The notes below the pieces were generated by a model. That model did not search any database. It was not told where the DNA came from and saw nothing but the letters and a program-made list of their open reading frames with translations. Position numbers and translations under genes: made by a program. From Trichoplax sp. H2 (taxonomy: Eukaryota; Placozoa; Uniplacotomia; Trichoplacea): a stretch of DNA of 21,616 bases. The stretch lies in assembly GCA_003344405.1 (NCBI GenBank), contig NOWV01000420.1, positions 1 to 21,616 of the forward strand, written 5' to 3'. This document shows, in pieces, positions 1 through 9,680 of the stretch (positions are counted from its first letter, which is position 1; each line of letters begins with the position of its first letter).

Positions 1-745
1 GTAGTCACAGTGTGAAGTTTCAATAGTCCGATCCGGTCCAGTACTGTCCAGTCCGATCCGGTCCAGTACTGTACTGTACCAACTGTGACCAAGTCCTGGC
101 CCAACGGCTTGTACAATGTACAGTACTGTACTGTACTGTACACTGTGTACTGTACTGTACTGTACAGTATAGTACAGTACATACAGGACAGTACTGTACA
201 CTGTACACTGTATAGGCTGTAGTCACAGTGTGAAGTTTCCATAGTCCGATCCAGTCCAGTACTGTACTGTACCAACTGTGATCAAGTCCTGGCCTCACGG
301 CTTGTACAATGTACAGTACAGTATAGTACAGTACATACAAAATAGTACTGTACACTGTACACTGTACACTGTGTACAGTACAGTATACAGGCTGTAGTCA
401 CAGTGTGAAGTTTCAATAGTCCGATCCGGTCCAGTACTGTCCAGTCCGATCCGGTCCAGTACTGTACTGTACCAACTGTGACCAAGTCCTGGCCCAACGG
501 CTTGTACAATGTACTGTACAGTACAGTACAGTATAGTACAGTACATACAGAATAATACTGTACACTGTACACTGCACTGTATACTGTACTGGACCAACGG
601 CTTGTACTGTACTGTACTGTACAATGTACTGTACAGTACAGTACAGTACTGTACACTGTACACTGTATAGGCTATAGTCATACTATATTAGTCACAGTGT
701 GAAGTTTCAAGAGTCTAGTCCGATCCAGTCCAGTGTACCATACAA
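1..745. repeat. GTAC-rich short satellite, 3 units plus a partial fourth
   Basis: Three tandem units begin at about 1, 219 and 394, and a truncated fourth begins at about 689. Each opens with the same 'gtcacagtgtgaagttt' segment, continues with 'gtccgatcc(g/a)gtccagtact', then a 'caagtcctggcc' block and a 'cggcttgtacaatgtac' block, and ends in an array of 5-mers of the type tgtac/agtac. Unit lengths differ (about 218, 175 and 295 bp) mainly through the number of 5-mers and, in unit 3, through a second 'ccaacggcttgtac' block near 593. GTAC is its own reverse complement, so the arrays are full of overlapping palindromes. Long Tyr/Val/Thr/Ser-rich open frames across the region are by-products of the 5-mer array and are not genes. 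Confidence 0.9.
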
Positions 746-1160
746 TGTACTGTACACTACTATAACTGTACGGTACTCTACGATGCAAAGTACCGTGGCG
801 AAGAAAGCACCGATGCTGCGCACGAGGGGTCAATCGTCGTGTTTTGGGTGGTTGAAGGCACTTGGAGACAAACACCTTACTTGCCTTGACAATACTATAC
901 TGTGTCGTATGTTGAAAGCACTCAATGGCGACACTACCCTTGCACTGGAAAGGTCCTACACTCAGTACCATGATACCGATAGTATTGGCAGCGTTCACCA
1001 TGTCTCTTGGCCATGGTGTACTACTGAAAACACCCCTTAGCAAGAGTCCATTTGACTTGAAAAATGACCCACTGATGGCGATGGTGGTAGAGGATAAGGG
1101 GAAAAGTCCCGCCAGCTCGACACCAGTTGAAATTGGTGCGTTCTGGGCTTGCATCTAATC
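746..1160. other. Higher-GC stretch with open frames on both strands, unresolved
   Basis: This segment is less AT-rich than the genes that follow. It is open on the minus strand (about 740-1154) and, in other frames, on the plus strand (699-1040 and 925-1158). I recognise no domain in any of the translations. The minus reading is moderately hydrophobic over its first 70 residues and then runs straight into the GTAC satellite, so its 3' part cannot be a normal protein. It could be a fragment of a mobile element, an exon of an unknown gene or chance openness caused by composition. No promoter, splice pattern or terminator decides between these. Confidence 0.25.
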
Positions 1161-1274
1161 GTTCTGCAGATTGCCTTTGCTTTCCTTAGCAATTCCATTC
1201 CATTTAGTTGATTGCCTGCTGCTTGGAATCGTTGGATACTGCCGTGAAAGCTTGCCTAAACCATTGCAAAGCTT
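1161..1274 (+). promoter_or_regulatory. Presumed NAA50 5' flank / 5' UTR
   Basis: This is the non-coding stretch immediately upstream of the first NAA50 ATG. The frame leading into that ATG is closed by a TAA at 1257-1259, which fixes the upstream limit of the coding region unless there is another exon. No TATA box or initiator is convincing. It is called only from its position. Confidence 0.3.
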
Positions 1275-3227
1275 ATGATGACAGCGGATACCGAAAATCA
1301 GGATAGCATGTCTGGGTAAGGGCTCGCCATTGGATTGTTGATGGAGGCTAATATTACAATTAGATAGAACGATACAGGTTGATCGATTCGTCTATGTTGG
1401 ATGGAAAGATCCAACTAGAGGGTTCATGCAGTAGCGAAATGGCTTGATGATCAAATGGAGATACTGTATTCGGATAGTTGTTAACTTGAAGTAGTTGACG
1501 AACAAGAGTTGATGAAAGGATGTTCATTAAAGAGCATAAAATAGTTGGACTGATTCATCAATTACGATAGGATACTCGACCCAGTCGGTGGAGGATTAGG
1601 GATAGAGCGATGTTAAAGTATATCCTAGTACTTAAGCCACAAGATCACGCTCATTTGCTAGCGCTACTTTGTGGCACTCCTTCATCAAGACTAAAGTCTT
1701 TTGCTAACTTGTCATCAATCTATTTTTCATCTTGACTATGATACAGGGGCATGATCGAATTAGGTGATATCACTCCACATAATGTCAAGCAATTAAAAAA
1801 GCTAAACTCTGTCATCTTTCCAGTATCTTACAACGAGAAGGTAAGTCTCACTAGATGCAAAGCTTACTTGATCCAACTGAATCATTCGCATCGATACCTG
1901 CATAAGCTTGGAGTATCCAAGTGGACTTGTAGAGAATGCGATGCTTGAAACTTATTTTCATGTCAAATTGTAATCTACTGTTCGCGTTCATTTGTTGCAA
2001 GCTAGCTATGATCATACTGAAGAGTTTACTTACCCATGACTAACTTGTGCTATCATCATCTTCTGAAATGTATTTGCAAACTAGTTTTACAAGGATGTCT
2101 TAACTTCTGGAGATTATGCCAAATTCGGTATGTAGGCATCGCTATCATGACAAGTTTTGTATAGAGTTAGTCGTTATTATACTTCAATTTTATTATGCAC
2201 CATTATTAGCAAAGTACGAGTACAGTGTCATCATGCAATTCGTTTCGGCGGAGGTGTTAATCTTTCTATGGCTTACCTTCATTAATAACAGTGATGTACT
2301 CTCTCATACAATTCATCGCTTACAGTGTCCATATAACATAACTCGCATTCTATAGCTAGTGGTGAATACATAATTATATAAGGATTATGTGTGTACTTGC
2401 AAGGTTATCACTGTATGAAAGATTGATGACATCACTACCTGCAAAGCCTGTTTAATATCCAATATTTTACATTGAAGGATGCTGACAGAGTTATCTTTAT
2501 TTATTCTTCTAGCATTTTATAATGATATTATTGTTGGAGGAGTCTGCTGCCGTGTAGACTCGTCAGATAATCGTCGCAGACTTTATATAATGACACTGGG
2601 ATGCTTAGCTGCATATCGTTGCCTTGGAATTGGTATGTCTTGTATGAAATATTCTATAATAATAGGTGTCCAATAAAATGTTCAGTTCTACGTGGACAAA
2701 AATAAAATGGACATTAGTGTAATAATGACTACAATTTTAATCTTTATCAAATCGATACCAACGTCTACCAAATTACATTCAGCCAGTAGCTATAAAAATT
2801 CAACGGACTAATTATTGTTCATGTTCCTTCACAGGTACTGTAATGTTGAAACATGTGTTAAAGTTAGCGGAAACCGACGGCCACATTGATAGTGTCTATC
2901 TGTAAGTATAAAATTACTGGCAATGTTAATGAATGATTATGTAGACGGAGGCCAATTTTAATACATAGCATCTATGAATTTGATGATGATCGAGATAGCT
3001 TTACTTACTGTTTGTGTGCGAGTAATTGGCTTTCCTAGCGCTTGCTAGGATTGTCTAATTGAGAATTATTCTTACTTTTATTTCACTACAGACACGTTCA
3101 AATCAATAATGATACTGCCATGGCTTTTTATAAAAATTTTGGATTTGAAGTGATTGAAACAAAGTCAAGTTACTATAAACGTATCGAGCCATCGGACGCT
3201 TACGTTTTGGAAAAAAAGTTAAAGTAA
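1275..3227 (+). CDS. NAA50: N-alpha-acetyltransferase 50 (NAA50/San), 6 coding exons
   Basis: GNAT-family enzyme that acetylates protein N-termini from acetyl-CoA; in animals it associates with the NatA complex and supports sister-chromatid cohesion. Exons: 1275-1315, 1747-1840, 2085-2127, 2513-2632, 2835-2901, 3092-3227. All introns are GT-AG and every junction is in phase, giving about 166 aa against 169 in human. Visible landmarks are the substrate-pocket segment VIFPVSYN, the beta-4 segment LYIMTLGCLA (holding the tyrosine equivalent to human Y73), the acetyl-CoA loop YRCLGIG (family R-x-x-G-x-G), and YLHVQINN with the histidine equivalent to human H112. The C-terminal YYKRIEP segment is typical of the family. 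Exon 1 has three in-frame ATGs (1275, 1278, 1308). Starting at the third gives MSGGMIELGD, closest in length to the human N-terminus, and a fourth ATG opens the IELGD core at 1751. The C-terminal tail after LEKKLK is shorter than in vertebrates. Candidate poly(A) signals lie at 3611-3616 and 3694-3699. Confidence 0.95.
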
Positions 3228-3991
3228 AGGCATTTTAGGTCTGTACAATAATAGCAAAATCTCAGTAGATTATCTCGTGGAATGATCGATACTGTATGGT
3301 TATACCGACTTATTTTAAAATGTTGAGAAAGATTTGCTTGTGTTATTGGGTGATAGTCATCGACATTTAAGCTGCAATCCATTTTACTGTAATAATAGCA
3401 GCATTCAATATTGTCTACTCGTTCGTTGAACGAGTTGACCCAATTTAATTATTCAGTCAAGCTTGAAATGTAATTTATAGTTTTGCTTGTCAATTAAATT
3501 AAATTACTTTTGGTTACACTATAATTTATTACTTGTTGCTGATGGACAGTTTTTGTTCCATAGGTGTCAATGAAATTTTTCAAGATAGTCTTCGTCTGCG
3601 CAACATTCGTAATAAACCAGAGGTTATGCGATCGAAATTTTAGCTTTTCACTCTTCTATTCTATATTCTATTACTGTTTCTGGCACTGTAAGAAATAAAC
3701 CGTTTTTGTACAGTTATTATTGAGATTGATCTGCTTGCAGCAAAGAGTTTTGGCAGGGTCTTCCATGTAGAATACTTATTTTCCACCCTCACCTAGCAAC
3801 TAAGCTAAGACTGCCCTTGAAAAGTAGATTAATGTAGATTAGAGATCGCATAAAACGTTAGGGGCAATACTAGCCTTAAAACTGTACTTGACTGATACAA
3901 ACTAGGTGAGCCATACAAGCACAAGGTATAAATAGACATGGCACATTAAATATCGCAATGTCATTCAGCTGCGTGTAAAAGTTAGCATCAC
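3228..3991. other. Intergenic spacer downstream of NAA50
   Basis: AT-rich and without a supported gene. It should contain the NAA50 3' UTR: AATAAA occurs at 3611-3616 and 3694-3699. A hairpin is listed separately at 3413-3439. A short minus-strand open frame at 3200-3382 overlaps the end of NAA50 and looks like chance. Confidence 0.6.
3413..3439. repeat. Inverted repeat, 12-bp arms, 3-base loop
   Basis: The arms are gtctactcgttc and gaacgagttgac around a gtt loop, pairing at 11 of 12 positions. It lies about 190 bp after the NAA50 stop, so it could fold in the 3' UTR. No run of T follows it, and its function is unknown. Confidence 0.6.
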
Positions 3992-5162
3992 GCATCCGTT
4001 GCGATATTAAATTACAGAAAATATGCGTGTATGTTGCTATAAGGAGGGAGAGAAAATAAGGTAGTAAACGAGCTTAAATTGGTACATAGCTAATGGAATA
4101 ATTGACGTGATTAGTTTTATCACCATTTCGATTTTTGTAAATTTTATTATACAGTAATCTGAAAATTGATTGTTTATCTGGATATCGCAACTTGCACAGT
4201 AGGTCCATAACGATCTATTTTGAGTAGAATCTAGCAAAGGGATGACCAGCGGCAGCGAATTCTGTTTTTTATGACCTTTTCAATTTTTCCAAATATCGAA
4301 GTTGTACAGTATCGTAGATTCTAGTTCACGGCCAAGAACCAAAGATAAAATGCCTTGCATTATAATCACTGAAATGTTACCGTCGGTAGTGATTGAGAGA
4401 AGACGTAAAATACTCTCTATGGTGCTTTTAACTGTAAACATATCCGTTGCAATATTAAATTATAGAATATGGGTATATGTAGTTAGATGAAGGAGGAAAA
4501 CAAGGTTGTTAACGAGTTTAAGATGTTATTGGTACAGAGCTAATGTAATAACCTGCATGGATCATTTCATCACCGTTTCCATTTTGTAAGCTTTATCATA
4601 TTGCGAAATATTCAGTCTTTACCTGGACTACAAATCTACAATGCAGTGTACCGACCTATATTTGAGCGATTATTCTAAACAGAATTTAGTAAATGGATGA
4701 CCAACGGCAACGAGACTCTTTTTTTATGACCTTTTCCATTTTTGCCAAATATCGAATTGTACAGTATAATAGTTTCTAGTTCACGGCCAAGAACCAAAGA
4801 CTAAATGCATCGTTCTTATTTAGACTGTAAGAACTATTGTCTCACTGGCTTTAACTGCAATAGCTAACGAAGGAATAATCACTTTTTTTAACCTAGTTAA
4901 AGAACGATATGAATTGTCATTCCCTTTCATTTCTTATTAAGGAGAAATTAGTTTGAGTAGTCCCAGCTGTTATTAATAGTGGATTGCGATCCTGTATTCG
5001 CTGAACATTGGCCAAGGGGTGACAATTCATTTTGCACACTACTACTTGTTACTTTCGATTAGTCTGCATAAAGTAGTCACTAAAGCTCTACCGTCCGTAG
5101 TAATCGAGAGGACCGGTAAAAAGTCATACTCTCTCCATGATGATTTTAATTTGCATACAGGT
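3992..5162. repeat. Diverged tandem duplication (~450-bp unit), second copy interrupted
   Basis: Unit 1 spans about 3992-4438 and unit 2 about 4440-4808, resuming at about 5070-5162. Shared landmarks in order are 'atccgttgc(g/a)atattaaatta', 'ggtaca(t/g)agctaatg(g/t)aata', 'gatgacca(g/a)cggca(g/a)cga', 'tttttatgacctttt(c)', 'ttctagttcacggccaag' and 'taccgtc(g/c)gtagt'. By eye the copies are roughly three-quarters identical, with several small indels. A block of about 260 bp at 4811-5069 is present only in the second unit. There is no coding capacity across either copy. Confidence 0.8.
4811..5069. mobile_element. Possible small insertion inside the second tandem unit
   Basis: Comparison with unit 1 shows that this ~260-bp block splits unit 2. 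The tetranucleotide gcat precedes it (4807-4810) and ends it (5066-5069), which would fit a 4-bp target duplication. Near its left end, atcgttctt (4809-4817) is inverted as aagaacgat (4900-4908). There is no terminal inverted repeat at both ends and no reading frame, so it could equally be a deletion in unit 1. MITE-like at best. Confidence 0.3.
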
Positions 5163-5466
5163 ACGAGAGGGCCAAGAACTGCAACTTATTACTGATGCAT
5201 TGCAAGCTGGTTGTCAACATTTCTACCTCGAGATATTAAGTATAATGTTTGTCCACTAGTCTTCAATCGGTAGAGCAACAAATTGAAAGTTTTGCAACGG
5301 CTAGACTTTGAGATAATAGCGGTAACTGCGATCAATTTCTTCTTGCTACTGCATGAGGATATGACAAGGTAGGTTTTTAACCTGCTAGCTGGACATAAAT
5401 TATTTCACTGTCGTCAAGCGAAGGCTTTTAGCATAAACTACGAGAAAAAGTTCATTGAATTCAATC
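5163..5466. other. 5' flank of ENDOG copy 1
   Basis: No gene is seen. From about 5350 onward this stretch resembles the flank of ENDOG copy 2 (from about 9562), for example tttcactgtcgtcaagcg against ttccactgtcatcaggat. The duplicated block therefore begins at least 100 bp before the start codons, and any proximal promoter was probably copied with the gene. No clear TATA box. Confidence 0.55.
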
Positions 5467-8426
5467 ATGGCACGATTTCGCGCTTTGTTATGGCCGACCA
5501 CTTTCTGCTTGGGTGGATTTATGGGCGTCTATTTCGATAGGTACGTCAAGTATATGATCATCAATGGATGATAATTCATACAATCACAATCTTTTCTCCA
5601 TTTGGTATTAATAGTGTAAGCTGCTAGTGGATTAATTATACTCTATTCATGATACACGTAGAACTAAATATAGAGGATAGTTCAATTTGCAGTGAATAAA
5701 GTTGTTATAATACAGTATGGTTTGCTGTTGTTAGTTGTTGATATACGTATGATATGTACACAGCATAGCATGATCTACTGTCATCATCTTGATATTAATA
5801 CGAATGAATTAGTGTTGGTATATAGCAGTTTTAGGGGTAAAACATTCTAAAATTACAGTTGTAATAGTTCTACAAGTTTCGTTGATTGGTATACAATGGC
5901 CATGATCGATTGGATACATTGAAATTGGGCTCCATTCATAATCGCACTGCAGTAACGTAAATGTACAATTCTACATTGTACAGATCTTGACATTCAGGGG
6001 AATATTTTAGTAGTCCATAATCTTGTTTGGCTTAACCTATATGTTACGTTATTGCAACATAATCTTATTTGGACGCAATGTTATCTTGAATTCTTTCAAT
6101 TGCTGTAATACAGTCGTAAAGCATGGTTGCACAAAATCACTGTATCACTTATAACCATGCAAAAAGAAATCTGCATGTGGTAATACCAATAGTTGGTAAT
6201 AGTCGTGATGATTCAACCTATTACCTCGTGAAATTATCTCCAGAAATATGATCACAATTTCTATTCCTTTCCTAACGTAGTTAGCTAATAATCTCTTGCT
6301 GTGCATTGAAAATAAATCAACGATTTTATTAAATCATTACCATTGACATGGTAGAATAATTTGCACTTGCATTATGTCACAGTACTCTCAAATTTCATCG
6401 AAGCTAGTGGTGGCGTTCGATAAGGGTTTCTGTAGCTTTACAAAATACTCTCATAGACATAAATTGTTAATCCATCGCCTCCCCTAGGTACCTACACCCC
6501 TACAATACAGTTACAGCCAAGGCATCTCTAGATACTATCAAGGATGGTAAATCTTCAATTGCTGCTTCTTCGCCTACGAGTGAAATAATGAAGTTTGGCT
6601 TTCCAAGTTAGTAATTGGTTGTAGCTAAATCACGTCGATAGTACCCATAAGTTGATGACAAGTTATAATAGCTTAAAATTTTAGACAAAACGATGTAATA
6701 CTATATATTACATCTATCACAAAATAGAATAGTCTAACTAATTGCAGCTGATAAAGTTGATGCATACGTAGATTTGATTTTACAGCTAATGATATTATCG
6801 TCTTTACAGGCTATGAAAACATCAAGTCTAGAAATGATTATGTTCTCTCATATAACCGAATGCATCGTACAGCAAATTGGGTTATTGAGGTAAGCCGTAA
6901 CGTAATTAATTATCGTGAATGGGAAGATACAATAAACAGCGCACTGCTTGCTACAACGAATATATTTCAAGTTAACACTAGGTTTCCTTAACTGTTTCAC
7001 ATAGGACATAGATTACATAGCTTCGATCTAGAAATTCTAAGATAAAATTTAACTGGATTAGCTAACTGTAAATGTAATGTCACTTATTTCATTAGCATCT
7101 TACCTCGGATAAACTGCGTCAACGCAATGCCGACAGAAGCGAATCAATCTTTACTGAAGATTTATCTGTACCTGAAATGTTTAGATCTACAAACAAAGAC
7201 TACTCGTATGTAACCTGGAAATCGCTTATAAATCATGATTGATAAACATTGTTCCATGGATAAAGCAGTATGGAAATAACACGTAGCTCTGTAATAGTGC
7301 AGCATTAACGAACTTGCTACGTTATTGAATATAACGCAAGATAATATAGTAGAGTTATAACCTAATAGTTAGTCGCTGCAGTCCTAATAGGATAACTAAT
7401 ACGATTGCTTAATAAGACTTATTATGATATGTTTGGGATCTTATTATATTTCCTATCTGCTATAGCAAAAGCGGATTTGATCGGGGACATTTGGCAGCAG
7501 CACGTAATCATGCACATTCACAGGATGCTTTGAAAGATACATTTTATCTTAGCAACATGAGTCCGCAGGTCAGTAGAAACGTTTAATGAACGATATTGAC
7601 TCATGCCTTGGATTCGCTGTCGGTGCTACATGAAGTAATTAACAGATACTTAAACTTACTTTAGGTTGGAGAAGGGTTCAATCGCGGTATTTGGAATAGA
7701 TTAGAACAGCAGGTTCGGAGTCTGACCAAAGTGTATCCGGATGTCTATGTTATCACTGGGCCGCTATATCTTCCTCAGTAACTAATACTGTAGTAGTTTT
7801 ATTAGTCAATAAATGTAAATTCGATTGAATTACGTCATGTAATTTGAGTATAGTGATATTATTTCCATATTAATTAAACATGTAGTGCGGAAAACGATGG
7901 AAAAAAATATGTGAAATATCAGGTATTGCAACGTCAACGATGGAAGAGAAAGAAGCTTTATATCTGGGCTTTTAACATAATTACTTACAATCTTATTCTT
8001 GTTAGGTCATTGGCAAAAACAATGTATCAGTTCCTACTCATTTTTTTAAGATTGTAGTCGGAGATCGTCGAAAAGAAAAAAATGATGCTAAATTGGAACT
8101 CCAGGTAATTGATATCATTCTTATGTCGAATACGCTGTTGTAATGTACAATTCTTAGTACAATGCGGTTATCTACTTTATAAAGTCTTTATTCTAACATT
8201 TGTTCTTTGAGCCCCTGTTATATCATCTGTGATGTAATGTTGTAGTTTATAATTTAACTTAAATTCACCCTTGTAGGTCTTCCTCATACCGAACAGAAGT
8301 ATCCCCGATGATACTCCGCTACACGCTTTTATGGTGCCTCTAGAATCAGTTGAGAAAGCATCAGGACTTACTTTTCTAGATAAAATTTCTCGCTCAGCTA
8401 TTAAACAAGGACGTCTTACTACTTGA
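5467..8426 (+). CDS. ENDOG: Endonuclease G, copy 1 (mitochondrial DNA/RNA non-specific nuclease), 9 exons
   Basis: Mg-dependent beta-beta-alpha-metal nuclease of the EndoG/NUC1 family, normally held in the mitochondrial intermembrane space and able to cut DNA and RNA. Exons: 5467-5540, 6488-6606, 6810-6889, 7096-7205, 7466-7568, 7665-7777, 7886-7922, 8006-8104, 8277-8426; 294 aa (human 297). All introns are GT-AG, with phases 2,1,0,2,0,2,0,0. The N-terminus is short and hydrophobic (WPTTFCLGGFMGVYFDR), consistent with a mitochondrial targeting or anchor segment. The nuclease domain follows: FGFPS, YVLSYNR, the catalytic SGFDRGHLAAARNH (His of DRGH is the general base), DTFYLSNMSPQ, the metal-site GFNRGIWNRLE (Asn and Glu), VYVITGPLYLP, VIGKNNVSVPTHFFK and the C-terminal LESVEKASGL. 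All residues I associate with catalysis are intact. One oddity is Arg at the position after DRGHLAAA, where animal EndoG usually has Ala. An AATAAA lies at 8646-8651. Confidence 0.96.
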
Positions 8427-8495
8427 TGATTTATATTTGCTCTTATCTCTTATTGACATGCCAAATTACTTTCATGATGATGACCATTTTTAATT

Positions 8496-8535
8496 AAAGA
8501 GTAAATTTCGATGATTGTATGAGTAATTTATTGTT
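8496..8535 (+). promoter_or_regulatory. Conserved 3'-flank element of ENDOG copy 1
   Basis: About 70 bp after the stop codon, a 40-base stretch containing tttcgatgattgtatgagta is shared with the same position behind ENDOG copy 2 (13491-13529), with two substitutions and one single-base indel. Surrounding non-coding sequence is much less conserved, and this is closer than many of the coding exons. It may be a 3' UTR element acting on RNA stability, localisation or microRNA binding. The function is inferred only from conservation between two paralogues. Confidence 0.45.
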
Positions 8536-8953
8536 TCTTTATACTGTGATTGTACTAACTTGTTACAATTACAAGATCTAGATTAATGGGGCTTGTAGCT
8601 AGATTGTGGTGCGGCATTTGCTTCCGGAATTCGTATATAATTACTAATAAAATATTCATGCAGACTGCATATTGTTAAAGTGATCATTTGCATAGATATC
8701 AGAGAAGAAGGTTAATCTGTCTACAATCAATCAGGTAATTATAGATGGCTTTAAGTATATTATTATGTACAAACATAATCGTACGAGATATACATTGTTT
8801 TACCGTTGAAATAAACTTCAAAGTGATTCAAACACTATGGAACGATCAATGTTAAGGTGTTAATTAATCAACTAAAACCCTTGCATCGCTACTCGTATGT
8901 GTTTATAGTTGCTGATACATCAGGTTTGGCAGTCTAAAAGTTGTGAATCACTG

Positions 8954-8996
8954 CGATCTTTCTGTCTAAATATCCTGGCAAAGGTAAAGCAGGATC
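8954..8996 (-). pseudogene. Relic of a PSMC4 (proteasome ATPase) exon
   Basis: This 43-base segment aligns without gaps to 15589-15631 in the live PSMC4 gene, with about 34 identical positions. Read on the minus strand it gives FLDPALPLPGYLDRKIA, against [17 protein letters not shown] in PSMC4, the arginine-finger region of proteasome AAA ATPases. Both arginines of the RPGR motif are lost, and a stop (TAA) lies a few codons upstream in frame, so it cannot be functional. I found no convincing remains of the other exons nearby. Because the region is shared among Rpt subunits, a PSMC paralogue other than PSMC4 could be the source. The ungapped DNA match and the neighbourhood favour PSMC4. Confidence 0.65.
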
Positions 8997-9293
8997 TAAA
9001 AAGGATTTTTACTCTGCTAATTAATAATATAATATGATTCAAACAGGTTGCTATACGGACAGAATTATGATATTAATAGGAATGAGTGTGGTATAACAAA
9101 TACCTTTAGTGCACTGGATATAAATCATTTTATTTTAATTTTTGAATCAAATGATAGACCAAGCCATAATAAGTAATCTAATAAGGCGTTTCAGGGACTT
9201 TTCTATCTAATGTGCTCTACAGTTAAAGGCTGACTCCCTGACCCCTAACATCATTTCCAACAATCCGAAATCGCTTGGTAGCTTAGTATGGGA

Positions 9294-9512
9294 CTAATTC
9301 CAAATTAAATGAATAAATAAGCATTTCCGGATAATTGAGGGTTCTGCATGGTAAATTATATATTCATCTATTGTAATTACTGTATACTTATCATCATATA
9401 GTATGCCATTTAGTGTAGAACAAGACAATGAGTTATAAGCAGTATAGTCAAAGTCTGTATGAGCAGCACAAAAAAAATATTTATTGTTTGGACAATAAAA
9501 GCGAGGGCGCAT
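9294..9512 (-). other. Unrecognised 72-codon open frame
   Basis: A single-exon reading frame in AT-rich DNA, rich in Tyr, Ile and Cys, with no domain that I recognise and no splice partner that I could find. It is longer than typical chance frames in this composition, but only slightly. Most likely spurious; it could be an old exon fragment. Confidence 0.12.
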
Positions 9513-9680
9513 AAACCCATTCGCTCGATTTTTTTTTATTTAGCTACTTATAGTTGTATAGTGTAAGGATAATACTGTCCAAGACAGTTTTCTAACCCGA
9601 TAACTGAGCAAGAAATTAATTCCACTGTCATCAGGATAAGAATTTTAACATCAACACCAAAGAATTAGTCGAACTCCGTG

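Larger units (their letters stand above)
8427..9680. other. Spacer between the two ENDOG genes
   Basis: The first ~120 bp continue the ENDOG duplication (conserved 3' element at 8496-8535). A relic of a PSMC4 exon lies at 8954-8996. A 72-codon minus-strand frame at 9294-9512 matches nothing I recognise. An inverted pair tcaggga (9191-9197) / tccctga (9235-9241) is present but weak. From about 9562 the sequence again resembles the flank of ENDOG copy 1. No other gene is seen. Confidence 0.6.

Noticed and set aside
20-681. Several 110-130 codon minus-strand open frames rich in Tyr, Val, Thr, Ser and Cys
   Set aside because: They are translations of the tgtac/agtac 5-mer array, open in several frames at once and repeating the same peptide; there is no gene signal.
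1-745. CRISPR-like repeat/spacer layout
   Set aside because: Unit lengths are 175-295 bp with microsatellite interiors in a eukaryotic spliced-gene context; not a CRISPR array.
5262-5320. 'tcaatcggtagagcaa' resembling a tRNA A box
   Set aside because: No B box (ggttcgaatcc type), no acceptor-stem pairing and no cloverleaf could be drawn, so it was not called a tRNA or SINE.
5962-5982. 8-bp-arm inverted repeat (tgtacaat / attgtaca) in ENDOG copy 1 intron 1
   Set aside because: Too short to mean much in AT-rich DNA and not conserved in the copy 2 intron.
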